From contig JAWMQQ010000001.1 of assembly GCA_033283385.1 (NCBI GenBank), forward strand, positions 930,001 to 994,000: 64,000 nt of DNA, given 5' to 3'. Source of the DNA: Mangrovimicrobium sp033283385 (lineage in GTDB: Bacteria; Pseudomonadota; Gammaproteobacteria; Pseudomonadales; Halieaceae). Below, one piece after another: positions 49,725 through 57,851 of this stretch. The notes below the pieces were generated by a model that did not search any database, was not told the DNA's origin, and saw nothing but the letters and a program-made list of their open reading frames with translations. A program made the position numbers and the translations under genes. Every line of letters begins with the position of its first letter. Position 1 is the first letter of the stretch.

Positions 49725-50891
49725 GTGCATCTGGAATATACACAAAAGCAGCAGGCCTTCAGGGCTGAAGCCCGGCAGTGGCTGGCAGAGCACGTGCCCG
49801 CACAGCCGCTGCAGACCTACGACACGGAGGCGGGCTTTGCCCGGCACCGCGAGTGGGAGGCGGTGCTGCACCAGGGGCGCTGGACAATGGTGACCTGGCC
49901 GGAGGAGCTTGGCGGCCGCGGCAGCGACCTCGTCGAGTGGCTGATTTTCGAGGAGGAGTACTACCGCGCCGGCGCGCCCAAGCGGGTCAACATGAACGGT
50001 ATCTGCCTGCTGGGGCCGACCCTGATGGAGTACGGCACCGGGGAACAAAAGTCCCGCATCCTGCCGAAGATGGCCTCGGGCGAGGAGATCTGGGCGCAGG
50101 CCTGGTCCGAGCCGGGCGCGGGCTCAGACATGGCAGCCATCCGCACCCGGGCCGACCGCAGGGGCGACAACTATGTGATCAACGGCCAGAAGATCTGGTC
50201 GACGCGCGCCGTCTGGGCGGACTGGTGCTTCGGCATGTTCCGCACCGACCCGGACTCGGAGCGTCACCACGGGCTCACGTTTATTCTGGTGCCGCTGGAT
50301 TCCCCCGGCATTACCGTGCGGCCGATTCCGCAGCTCGATGGCCTGCCCGGCTTCGCCGAGATATTTTTCGACGACGTGGAAGTGCCGGTAGCGAATCGCC
50401 TGGGCGAGGAGGGCGCCGGCTGGAGCGTGGCCATGGCCACCGCCGGCTTCGAACGCGGCCTGATGCTGCGCGCACCGGCGCGCTTCCAGGAGACGGCGCG
50501 CCGCCTGGTGGAGCTGTACAAGGCCAATCGCGAGGCCGCGGATGGCGACCCGGCCATCGCCGACGCGGTGATTCGCGCTTACCTGGATGCCGAGAGCTAC
50601 TGCCTCACCACCTACCAGACGGCCTGCCGCCTGGACCGGGGCGGAAAGATCGGTGCGGAATCCTCCACCAACAAGATCTTCTGGTCGGAACTGGACCAGG
50701 CCATGTGCGCCACCGCAATGAGCATCCTCGGCGCTCGCGCCGAGCTGTTGCCGCGCGCCCCGGCCGCCGCCGGCGTGGGCACCTGGCTGGAGGATTTCCT
50801 GTTCGCCCAGTCCGGGCCCATCTACGCGGGCAGCAACGAGATCCAGCGCAATATCATCGCCGAGCGCATGCTCGGGATGCCGCGCAAGTAG
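49725..50891 (+). CDS. Acyl-CoA dehydrogenase, long subunit
   Basis: 388 residues from a GTG. GFARHREWEAVLHQGRWTMV and TWPEELGGRGSDLVEW are in the N-terminal domain, WSEPGAGSDMAAIRT in the FAD/substrate region, and YAGSNEIQRNIIAERMLGMP at the C-terminus; the MCAD catalytic Glu position is Ala. Glu243 in FERG corresponds to the shared candidate base. The short-subunit gene begins 13 bp downstream. Likely function: desaturation of a bulky acyl-CoA as a heteromer. Confidence 0.9.
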   Translation: MHLEYTQKQQAFRAEARQWLAEHVPAQPLQTYDTEAGFARHREWEAVLHQGRWTMVTWPEELGGRGSDLVEWLIFEEEYYRAGAPKRVNMNGICLLGPTLMEYGTGEQKSRILPKMASGEEIWAQAWSEPGAGSDMAAIRTRADRRGDNYVINGQKIWSTRAVWADWCFGMFRTDPDSERHHGLTFILVPLDSPGITVRPIPQLDGLPGFAEIFFDDVEVPVANRLGEEGAGWSVAMATAGFERGLMLRAPARFQETARRLVELYKANREAADGDPAIADAVIRAYLDAESYCLTTYQTACRLDRGGKIGAESSTNKIFWSELDQAMCATAMSILGARAELLPRAPAAAGVGTWLEDFLFAQSGPIYAGSNEIQRNIIAERMLGMPRK

Positions 50892-50904
50892 GGGGGGCGG
50901 GCAC

Positions 50905-51954
50905 ATGGACTTTACTTTCAGCGATGACCAGATCCTGTTCCAGGACACGGTGCGGGATTTCCTGGTTAACGAGATCACGCCCGAGCGCATCCGCGCCAGC
51001 TGGGACAGCGAGAGCGGTCGCGATGACGGCCTGTGGCGGCAACTGGCCGAACTGGGGCTCACCGGCCTGGCCGTGCCCGAGGAATTCGGCGGACTGGGCA
51101 TGAGCGAACTGGACTTTGTCCTGCTGGCGCAGGAGTGCGGTTACGTGGCGCTGCCCGAGCCGCTGGTCAACAGCGCGCTGGTGGCTGCACCCGTTCTTGC
51201 GGCGCTGGGCGGTGAGCTCGCGGCGCAGTGGTTGCCGCGGCTGGCAGCCGGCGAGGCGCGGGTGATCGCAGGCATGGAGCGAAACCTCGTGGTGGAGGAC
51301 GCCCACGTGGCGGACCTGCTATTGCTGGCGCGTGGCGATGCGGTCTACGCACTGACACAGGGCCAGTTTTCGCTGGAACACAATGAATCCGTGGACCCGT
51401 CCCGGCGCCTGTTCAGTGTCGCCATCCACGACGGCATTCAGCCGGTGGCGACGGGCGAGGCCGGGGCCGGTCTCGCCGCCACAATGCTCGACCGCGGCGC
51501 GCTGGGCGCGGCGGCGCAGGCGCTGGGTCTCGCCCGGCGCATGATCGACATCAGCGTGGCCTACACGGCCGAGCGCCAGCAGTTTGGCAAGCCGATCGGC
51601 TCCTTCCAGGCGGTCAAGCACCACATGGCGGATATCGCAGTGCGGCTGGAATACGCCAAGGCGCCGGTGTATCGCGCGGCCTGTGCTGTATCCGCGGGTC
51701 GGGGCGATATCGCGTTGGCTGTGTCCCATGCCAAGCTCGCCGCCTGCGAGGCCGCAAACCTGGCCGCAAAAAACAGCATCCAGGTGCACGGAGCCATGGG
51801 TTACACCTGGGAAGTCGACCTGCATATCTTCATGAAGAAGGCCTGGGCCCTGGCCAATACCTGGGGTGACGCCGGCTTCCACAAGCAGCGAGTGGCCGGC
51901 TGGATATTCAGCCCGCAGGCCAGACTGGGGGCGGGGGAGACATTTTCCCGATAG
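50905..51954 (+). CDS. Acyl-CoA dehydrogenase, short subunit
   Basis: 349 residues, ending shortly after NSIQVHGAMGYTWEVDLHIF. DFTFSDDQILFQDTVRDFLV opens the helical domain, VPEEFGGLGMSELDF is typical, and AERQQFGKPIGSFQAVKHHM is the FAD/dimer segment. The missing C-terminal EGT/QR tail matches the other two short subunits. The start has AGGGGGGGCGGGC upstream. It pairs with the 49725 product; the third such pair in the window. The gene is followed by an imperfect palindrome and then the TonB receptor leader. Confidence 0.89.
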   Translation: MDFTFSDDQILFQDTVRDFLVNEITPERIRASWDSESGRDDGLWRQLAELGLTGLAVPEEFGGLGMSELDFVLLAQECGYVALPEPLVNSALVAAPVLAALGGELAAQWLPRLAAGEARVIAGMERNLVVEDAHVADLLLLARGDAVYALTQGQFSLEHNESVDPSRRLFSVAIHDGIQPVATGEAGAGLAATMLDRGALGAAAQALGLARRMIDISVAYTAERQQFGKPIGSFQAVKHHMADIAVRLEYAKAPVYRAACAVSAGRGDIALAVSHAKLAACEAANLAAKNSIQVHGAMGYTWEVDLHIFMKKAWALANTWGDAGFHKQRVAGWIFSPQARLGAGETFSR

Positions 51955-51958
51955 TACT

Positions 51959-51990
51959 TGCAAAAAACCAACACTATGTTAGCTTTTGCA
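51959..51990. promoter_or_regulatory. Imperfect palindrome upstream of the TonB receptor
   Basis: TGCAAAA (51959-51965) and TTTTGCA (51984-51990) enclose AACACTATGTT, itself with AAC/GTT ends. It lies just after the dehydrogenase stop and about 210 bp upstream of the receptor start. It may be an operator for the receptor gene. The remaining leader to 52199 is unremarkable apart from a GTATCCC/GGGTAC mini-hairpin near 52110; no sure promoter hexamers were found. Confidence 0.35.
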
Positions 51991-52199
51991 GGTCTGGAAT
52001 CAGGTATTGGCAGTTTGCCTGACCCGGCGGCACCACCCGCCCGGGAGGGGAAAGCAGGCCAAATAGATAAGTATTAGATAAACAAGAACCACAGCGGGGC
52101 TGTATCCCTGACGGGTACAACTGGCGATAGATCAGTTCCCAATCCGATAACACTACCGGAACAGCCCTGCTGGCGAGACTTCCACTCTGGAGAATAACG

Positions 52200-54587
52200 A
52201 TGTCCAATAAACAATTCATGGGCGTGCGCCGGTCCGCACCCGTCCTGATCACCTCGGCGTTACTTTCGGCAATGCTCGCACCGGGCGCCCACGCGCAATC
52301 CCGTGCGACAGCGCTGGAAGAGGTCATCGTAACCGCGCAAAAGAGGGAGCAGAGCCTGCAGGACGTGCCGGTTGCGGTGACCGCGCTGACCAAGGATGCC
52401 ATCGAGGTAAACTCGGTGGTCGACGTGAACGACCTGGCCGGCCTCGCGCCCAACCTGAGCGTCCGTCCGGCAGCCGGCGGCACCAATATCCCGGCGTTCA
52501 ACATGCGCGGTATCACCAGCTACGGTGTAGTGCCCGGTTCCGACAAGCAGATATCCATCTACCTCGACGGTGTCTATATCGGCTCTCCCAAGGGCTCCAT
52601 CTTCCAGTTGCCGGACATCGACCGCCTGGAGGTCCTGCGTGGACCGCAGGGTACGCTGTTCGGCCGCAACGCTACGGGCGGCGCTATCAACATTACCACC
52701 CGTGAACCCCAGGGCGAGTTCGGCGTACGCCAGAAAATCGGCGTCGGCAGTCGCGACTACTTCCGCTCCGACACCACCGTGGACCTGCCGCAGATGGGCG
52801 ACTTCAGCGCCTATGCGACCTATTCCAAGGAGGAGCAGGACGGCGATATCAAGAACCTCGGCGCGGGCACGGTCTGGGATCGCACCGGCTTTGGCTACGG
52901 CAAGGACAAGTCCCCGGATACCCTGGGCTCTACGGACACCGAGAGTTTCTTCCTGTCCGCACTGTGGGAGCCGACCGACAGCTTCAGCCTGAGCTACAAG
53001 TACGACTACAGCACGGACCAGGGCAGCCCCAGCGGCAACGCCATCCTCAGCGATTTTTACACCGGCACCCTGCCTGACACGGGCGCGATCTTCATCGACC
53101 TGCTGAGCATGGCCAACCCGGACATGCTCTGGAACGGCAAGACCACCCGCCCGGACAAGGTTAACAACGGTTTTTCACTCAACCGCGACCAGAAAGTGCA
53201 GGGTCACAACCTGACCGCGAACTGGGAGGTTACCGACAATTTCCAGCTGAAAAACACGCTGGCCTACCGCAAATCGCAGGTATTCCAGCCGGCGGATATT
53301 TCCGGCACCAGCGGCTGGGTGATCGGTCCCATTGTCGGCGGGGCAGTCGGCCTGCCGGCGGATACGCCGTTCTGTTACGCCTGTTCCCAGTCCAACTCCA
53401 AGGGCGACCAGTGGAGCGATGAATTGCAGCTTAACTACGACACGGACTTCGCCACCTTCACCGGCGGCCTGTTGTACTTCGAGTCCAAGGACGAGTCCGG
53501 TGGCCCTCGAGGCTCGACCAACACGTTTATCTTCGGCTTCCTGCCGGGCAACGTGATTCCCACGGGCTTCGACAGCTACTCGCTCAACAAGGCCAAATCC
53601 TACGCTGCGTACACCCAGGGCGAGTTCCACATCACCGACAAGCTGGACCTGCTGGCCGGCATCCGCTACACCAAGGACGATAAATCGGGTGATTACGTCA
53701 CCGGCGATGCCGACAGCAACCTGACTTACCAGAGCTTCGATTACGACAACGACAAGGTCAGTTACCTGGCGGGCGTCAACTACCAGATCGCCGACTCGAT
53801 CATGGCCTACGCCAAGTACTCCACGGCGTTCGTGTCCGGTGGCTCGGTCGCCGGCTACGGCTTCGACCCGGAAGAAGCGGAGTCCTGGGAGGCCGGCGCC
53901 AAGGCGGACTTCTTCGACGGCCGGCTGCGCAGCAACTTCGCCGTGTTCGACGTGACCTACGACCACCTGCAGACCGCACAGGCGGGCGCCAACGTGCCTG
54001 GTGCGGAAAACATTGCGGTACTGGTCGTCGACGGCGGCAAACTGAGCGCGCGCGGCTTCGAACTGGAATTGACCGCGCTGCCGCTCGAAGGCCTGACCCT
54101 GGGTGCCACTCTGGGCTACCAGGACGCGAAGTACGACGAGGTCACCGATCTGGTGGCGCAGACAGTATTTGCCACCGGACCGCTGGCATTCCCGAACTCG
54201 GACTTCCTGCCGACCCTCACCCCGGAGTGGAACGGCAATCTCTCGGCCAACTACGAAACCGACCCGGTGTTCGGCTCGGCCTACCTGGCATTCGGTATTA
54301 CCGGTACCTGGCGTGACGATGTCCGCCTGGATTCCAACCCGGGCCGTGCCGCGGCGACGCCGTTTGGTGTCGCGGAGTTCACCCCCGCTTCATGGATCGT
54401 GAACGCCCGCGCCTCGCTGAAGAGCATCGAGTTCGGCGACCACCTGGTTGGTGAGATCGCGCTGTGGGGCCACAACCTGACGGACAACGACGAAATCACT
54501 TTCGCAACCAACTTCGGCGCCTTCCCCAGCGGTACCTTCGAGCAGGAGCGCAGCTACGGCGTCGACTTTGTCGTGAACTTCCAGTAG
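52200..54587 (+). CDS. TonB-dependent outer-membrane receptor
   Basis: 795 residues. Signal peptide ending APGAHAQS, TonB box region LEEVIVTAQKREQSLQDVPV, plug domain (IPAFNMRGITSYG; YLDGVYIGSPKG; LEVLRGPQGTLFGRNATGGA) and a 22-stranded barrel ending with aromatic FVVNFQ. This subgroup (AQKREQSLQDVPVAV) is common in Sphingomonadales and Halieaceae-type catabolic clusters, where such receptors import hydrophobic or complex organics rather than iron. Its position after an acyl-CoA dehydrogenase pair supports substrate uptake. A strong terminator follows, so it is likely expressed alone. Confidence 0.95.
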   Translation: MSNKQFMGVRRSAPVLITSALLSAMLAPGAHAQSRATALEEVIVTAQKREQSLQDVPVAVTALTKDAIEVNSVVDVNDLAGLAPNLSVRPAAGGTNIPAFNMRGITSYGVVPGSDKQISIYLDGVYIGSPKGSIFQLPDIDRLEVLRGPQGTLFGRNATGGAINITTREPQGEFGVRQKIGVGSRDYFRSDTTVDLPQMGDFSAYATYSKEEQDGDIKNLGAGTVWDRTGFGYGKDKSPDTLGSTDTESFFLSALWEPTDSFSLSYKYDYSTDQGSPSGNAILSDFYTGTLPDTGAIFIDLLSMANPDMLWNGKTTRPDKVNNGFSLNRDQKVQGHNLTANWEVTDNFQLKNTLAYRKSQVFQPADISGTSGWVIGPIVGGAVGLPADTPFCYACSQSNSKGDQWSDELQLNYDTDFATFTGGLLYFESKDESGGPRGSTNTFIFGFLPGNVIPTGFDSYSLNKAKSYAAYTQGEFHITDKLDLLAGIRYTKDDKSGDYVTGDADSNLTYQSFDYDNDKVSYLAGVNYQIADSIMAYAKYSTAFVSGGSVAGYGFDPEEAESWEAGAKADFFDGRLRSNFAVFDVTYDHLQTAQAGANVPGAENIAVLVVDGGKLSARGFELELTALPLEGLTLGATLGYQDAKYDEVTDLVAQTVFATGPLAFPNSDFLPTLTPEWNGNLSANYETDPVFGSAYLAFGITGTWRDDVRLDSNPGRAAATPFGVAEFTPASWIVNARASLKSIEFGDHLVGEIALWGHNLTDNDEITFATNFGAFPSGTFEQERSYGVDFVVNFQ

Positions 54588-54637
54588 TACCAGACACGCA
54601 CCGTGGCTGCCCGCAGCCCGGTGGCGGATCTGTTTCA

Positions 54638-54662
54638 AGGCGCCCGCTGGGCGCCTTTTTTT
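54638..54662 (+). terminator. Rho-independent terminator of the TonB receptor gene
   Basis: AGGCGCCC (54638-54645), loop GCT, GGGCGCCT (54649-54656), then TTTTTTT. It is 50 bp after the receptor stop and just before the convergent CoA-transferase gene end. Confidence 0.92.
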
Positions 54663-54672
54663 ACGCCGCGAT

Positions 54673-55893
54673 TCAGGGTATGACGCCCTGCGCCTGCAGG
54701 CTCGCGATCGCCTCCCAGTCGTAGCCGATCTCCATCAGCAGTTCCTCGGTGTGCTGTCCCAGCTCCGGCGCACGGCGCAGGGCGGGGGGCGCCTCGTCGA
54801 ACTGCACCGGCACTGCGGGCAGCCGGTACCCCGGCGCATCGCCTTCCGCCGCGACTTCACCGATGTAACCGTTGGCGATCACCTGCGGGTCCTGCAGCAA
54901 TTCGTCCACCCGCTGGACCGGCGCCCAGGGCGCGTCGATGGAACCCAGCAGGGCCTTGCACTCATCGAAGCTGCGCTTGCCGAACTCGGCGTCGAGCTCC
55001 GCCACGCAGTCCGCGCAGTTCGCCCTGCGCGCCCCGAGGTTTTCGAAGCGGGGATCGTCGACGAGGTCCTGGCGGTCCAGCACCCGGCACAGGTCGGGCC
55101 AGTAGCGATCGCCCTGCAGCATCATCAGCTGGACGAAGCGGCCGTCCGCGCTGCGGTAGGTGCTGGTCAGCGGGTTCGGTGTCTGCCGGCGGTCTCCGGG
55201 TCGTGGCATCTCGGCGCCCTGCAGTACGGTGAGCAGGTCGGAGGAGAGGGTCCACATGGCGGTGGCCAGCAGCGAAACGTCCACCACCGAACCGACCCCG
55301 GAGCGCTGTTTTTTCAGCAGCGCGCCGGCGATGCCGAAAGCGATCGCCATGCCGCCGTTGCGGTCGCCCATGGCGCCGCGCTGGGTTATCGGGTATTCAC
55401 GCTCGGGGGGAGTCAGTGCGTCCGCCACGCCGCCGCGCGCGAAAAATGCGGAGGCGTCGTAACCGGCCTGGTCTGCATCCGGGCCGCGCATGCCGAAGCC
55501 GTGGCCGCGGGCGTAGACCAGCCCTGGGTAGCGCTCGCGCAACTGGTCGGTATCCAGGCCGAGCCTGCGCAGTGCGCCGGGCCGCAGGCTGGTGAGGAAT
55601 ACGTCTGCCGTCGCCAGCAATTTATGCAGCACGGCCAGCCCTTCCTCCTGCTTGATGTCGATGGCCAGCGACCGCTTGCCGCGATTGGCCAGCGCCACGG
55701 AGAGGTTGACCCCGCCGCTGTCCGAGCCGATGCCCTGGGTGGCGAGGGCGCGATAGGGGTCGCCCTCCGGGTGTTCGATGCGCACCACGTCGGCCCCCCA
55801 GTCCGCCAGCAACGCGCCGGCGACGGGTACGAAAACCCACTGTGCGAGTTCCACGACGCGGACGCCCTCGAAGATATCAGCTGTGGCTTGCAT
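54673..55893 (-). CDS. Family III (CaiB/BaiF) CoA-transferase
   Basis: 406 residues. N-terminal VRVVELAQWVFVPVAGALLADWGADVVRIEHPEGD is the family opening, and catalytic Asp is in MGDRNGGMAIAFGIAGAL. Family III enzymes move CoA between carboxylic acids, e.g. carnitine, bile acid or 2-methylacyl racemase relatives. ATG 55893 has AAGGGA upstream. It follows the degenerate SDR gene by 62 bp under the same divergent promoter, suggesting activation of the substrate handled by the TetR-P450 operon on the other side. Confidence 0.9.
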   Translation of the reverse strand: MQATADIFEGVRVVELAQWVFVPVAGALLADWGADVVRIEHPEGDPYRALATQGIGSDSGGVNLSVALANRGKRSLAIDIKQEEGLAVLHKLLATADVFLTSLRPGALRRLGLDTDQLRERYPGLVYARGHGFGMRGPDADQAGYDASAFFARGGVADALTPPEREYPITQRGAMGDRNGGMAIAFGIAGALLKKQRSGVGSVVDVSLLATAMWTLSSDLLTVLQGAEMPRPGDRRQTPNPLTSTYRSADGRFVQLMMLQGDRYWPDLCRVLDRQDLVDDPRFENLGARRANCADCVAELDAEFGKRSFDECKALLGSIDAPWAPVQRVDELLQDPQVIANGYIGEVAAEGDAPGYRLPAVPVQFDEAPPALRRAPELGQHTEELLMEIGYDWEAIASLQAQGVIP

Positions 55894-55955
55894 GTTGTGT
55901 CCCTTGAGTAGTTCGATTGACCTGGCGCGGCGCCGGTCGTTTGCTCGCGGCGGTG

Positions 55956-56741
55956 TCAGGCATTGAGGCCGCCGTTGACGCTGATGACCTGCCCGGTGAT
56001 TTTCGCCGCGCCCGGCCCGCACAGGAACAGGGCCAGCGGCGCGATATCGCCGGGGCGTGGCAGGCCGAGTCCCGCGCGCTGCCGCGCCGTTTCCCCGCGC
56101 CCGCCGGCGGCGTATTTTTCAAACGCCGGCGTGTCCTCGACAAAGCTCGGTGAGATGCAATTGACCCGCACGCCATCGCGTGCGACCTCCAGCGCCAGGT
56201 TGCGTATGAAACTCATCAGGCCGCCGTTGGCGCCACCGATCAGCGATTGGCGCGGCGCGGCGAAGCGGCCGGCGTCCGAACTGAAGCCGATAATGCTGCC
56301 GCCGCGCCGCGCGAGGTGGGGCAGGGCGTGGAAGCACAGCTGCTGGAAGCCGCCCAGTACCAGGCTGGCGTGCCCGGCGTAGGCGTCCGGGTCTGTCGCG
56401 GCGAACGGACCGGTCACACCGGGCGCGCCGGTGATTGCGCAGTGGATGACGGCGTCCAGTCGCCCGGCCCTTTCAATCACGCCGGCGACCAGAGTGGGAA
56501 TGGCCCCGGGCGCGCCGAAGTCAGCGGGGGCCTCGACGAGGCAGGCGCCCGGCAGTGCCGAGCGCAGCGCGGTGACCGCACGGGCGACGCTGTCGGCCGT
56601 GGCGCCGTGGACCGCAACCGTGGCGCCACTGGCGGCGGCAAGGCTCGCGATTGCTGAGCCGATGGCCCCGGTGGCGCCGGTGACAAGGTAGACGGCCCGG
56701 TCCTGCGGAACCGGTGCAGCCGGGTTTTCCGGGGTGTCCAA
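55956..56741 (-). CDS. SDR-family protein with degenerate active site
   Basis: 261 residues. The Rossmann loop VTGATGAIGSAIASLA and end VISVNGGLNA are normal for an SDR, but the catalytic Tyr-x3-Lys is replaced: the aligned segment reads LIGGANGG, with Ile168 for Tyr and Asn172 for Lys. It may bind NAD(P) or an acyl-CoA without classical redox chemistry, or work by a different mechanism. TTG 56741 is chosen because CAGGGAG lies 9 nt upstream; longer frames run into the promoter. First gene of the unit SDR-CoA-transferase. Confidence 0.82.
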   Translation of the reverse strand: MDTPENPAAPVPQDRAVYLVTGATGAIGSAIASLAAASGATVAVHGATADSVARAVTALRSALPGACLVEAPADFGAPGAIPTLVAGVIERAGRLDAVIHCAITGAPGVTGPFAATDPDAYAGHASLVLGGFQQLCFHALPHLARRGGSIIGFSSDAGRFAAPRQSLIGGANGGLMSFIRNLALEVARDGVRVNCISPSFVEDTPAFEKYAAGGRGETARQRAGLGLPRPGDIAPLALFLCGPGAAKITGQVISVNGGLNA

Positions 56742-56820
56742 GCGGCTGGTCTCCCTGTTTTTATCGTCTATGGGGCAGGCGGGCGCCGGTTCCTGGCGGC
56801 CCGTTCGCCCTGTTGCCTGA

Positions 56821-56849
56821 ACTTTAATGGCAACAAAAAGTTGTGTCAA
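56821..56849 (-). promoter_or_regulatory. Promoter with CAACAAAAAGTTG operator, minus strand
   Basis: On the minus strand: -35 TTGACA (56849-56844), 17-bp spacer, -10 TAAAGT (56826-56821). The palindrome CAACAAAAAGTTG (56831-56843) fills the spacer. It should drive the SDR/CoA-transferase unit. Between this and the plus-strand promoter (56850-57026) I see no gene. Confidence 0.75.
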
Positions 56850-57026
56850 TTGAGGGGCAGCTGCAACCGCGCCATCCTGGAGATGGCGTCGAACGGCAGG
56901 CCGTAATAGTTCGAAATGTCGAATTTATCAGGGTTATGGCATATATATCCCTCGCACCTGGCGGTATCGATGTCGTTTCATTACCTCCAAGTAGCTCCCG
57001 CAACGGGCCACCTCCGGAATTAAAAG

Positions 57027-57065
57027 CAACAAGAAGTTGACATAAATTATGGCCGGTCCTAGGAT
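57027..57065 (+). promoter_or_regulatory. Promoter with CAACAAGAAGTTG operator, plus strand
   Basis: -35 TTGACA (57037-57042), 17-bp spacer, -10 TAGGAT (57060-57065). The palindrome CAACAAGAAGTTG (57027-57039) overlaps the -35. It should drive tetR and the P450 operon. Same palindrome as at 56831, differing at one central base. Confidence 0.78.
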
Positions 57066-57160
57066 GCTCTCCATGGCCGGTTCGTCGCGCGTGCCATCCC
57101 GCGAGTTTCATGCGGCGAGCGTGCGACTCACCTGAAACTTCCAATAAATGCAGGGGTGCA

Positions 57161-57823
57161 GTGCCGTTGAACGCGAAAGCGCAGGCGCAAGCCAGTGATC
57201 GCCGCACCAGTGGCGTGCAGCGCCAGGGCCGGGCGGCGAAGGTCGTTGCCAGTGTGCTCAAGGCCACTGGCGAGGAGCTCAACCGGGTCGGCTACGCCAA
57301 CCTGCGCGTCGACGAAGTCGCCGAGCGCGCCGGCGTCAACAAGACCACCATCTACCGCCGCTGGCCGACCAAGGCCATCCTCGTTTCAGACACGCTGGAC
57401 TCGCACTTCGAGGTGGAGCGCCCGATGCCGGATACCGGCAGCCTGCGCGGCGACTTTCTCGCCTACCTCACCAATATGGTCACGCTGAGCAAGACCGCCA
57501 TGTGGCGCGGGATACTCACCGCGCTCTCGGGCCGCACCGACCCCGAGGTGGAGGCTGTCGCGCGCAAGCTCTACAAGCGCGAGCGCAGCTTCAGGACCAA
57601 TCTCGTCCAGCGTGCGATCGACCGCGGCGAACTGCCCCGGAGCGTCAACGCCGAGTTGATCGGCGATGTCTGCTCGGCGCCGATCCTGCGGCGGCTGCTG
57701 ACCTTCGGTGAGTCGGTGGAGTCGGATTACATCGAGGCAGTGGTCGACGTGGCGCTCACGGGGGCCGTGGTGACCGCAATGCGCGACAGTGGCAACGACA
57801 AGACGCAGCCCAGGGCCGGCTGA
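57161..57823 (+). CDS. TetR-family transcriptional regulator
   Basis: 220 residues. HTH region: ATGEELNRVGYANLRVDEVA, ERAGVNKTTIYRRWPTKAIL; the C-terminal domain (MVTLSKTAMWRGILTALSGR; RSFRTNLVQRAIDRGELP) matches the TetR_C-type group with the RRWPTKA motif. GTG 57161 follows AGGGG by 4 nt; TTG 57167 is an alternative with better spacing. It lies between two divergent promoters each carrying the palindrome CAACAARAAGTTG, the obvious candidate binding site. It is also the first gene of the P450-ALDH-SDR-thiolase operon (28 bp to the P450). Confidence 0.9.
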   Translation: MPLNAKAQAQASDRRTSGVQRQGRAAKVVASVLKATGEELNRVGYANLRVDEVAERAGVNKTTIYRRWPTKAILVSDTLDSHFEVERPMPDTGSLRGDFLAYLTNMVTLSKTAMWRGILTALSGRTDPEVEAVARKLYKRERSFRTNLVQRAIDRGELPRSVNAELIGDVCSAPILRRLLTFGESVESDYIEAVVDVALTGAVVTAMRDSGNDKTQPRAG

Positions 57824-57851
57824 AGCCCGGGCAATTTCAGGAGCAGGAACT

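Noticed and set aside
56742..56849. Longer N-terminus of the degenerate SDR
   Set aside because: It would place the coding region over the -35/-10 pair and operator; TTG 56741 with AGGGAG fits the Rossmann-fold start.
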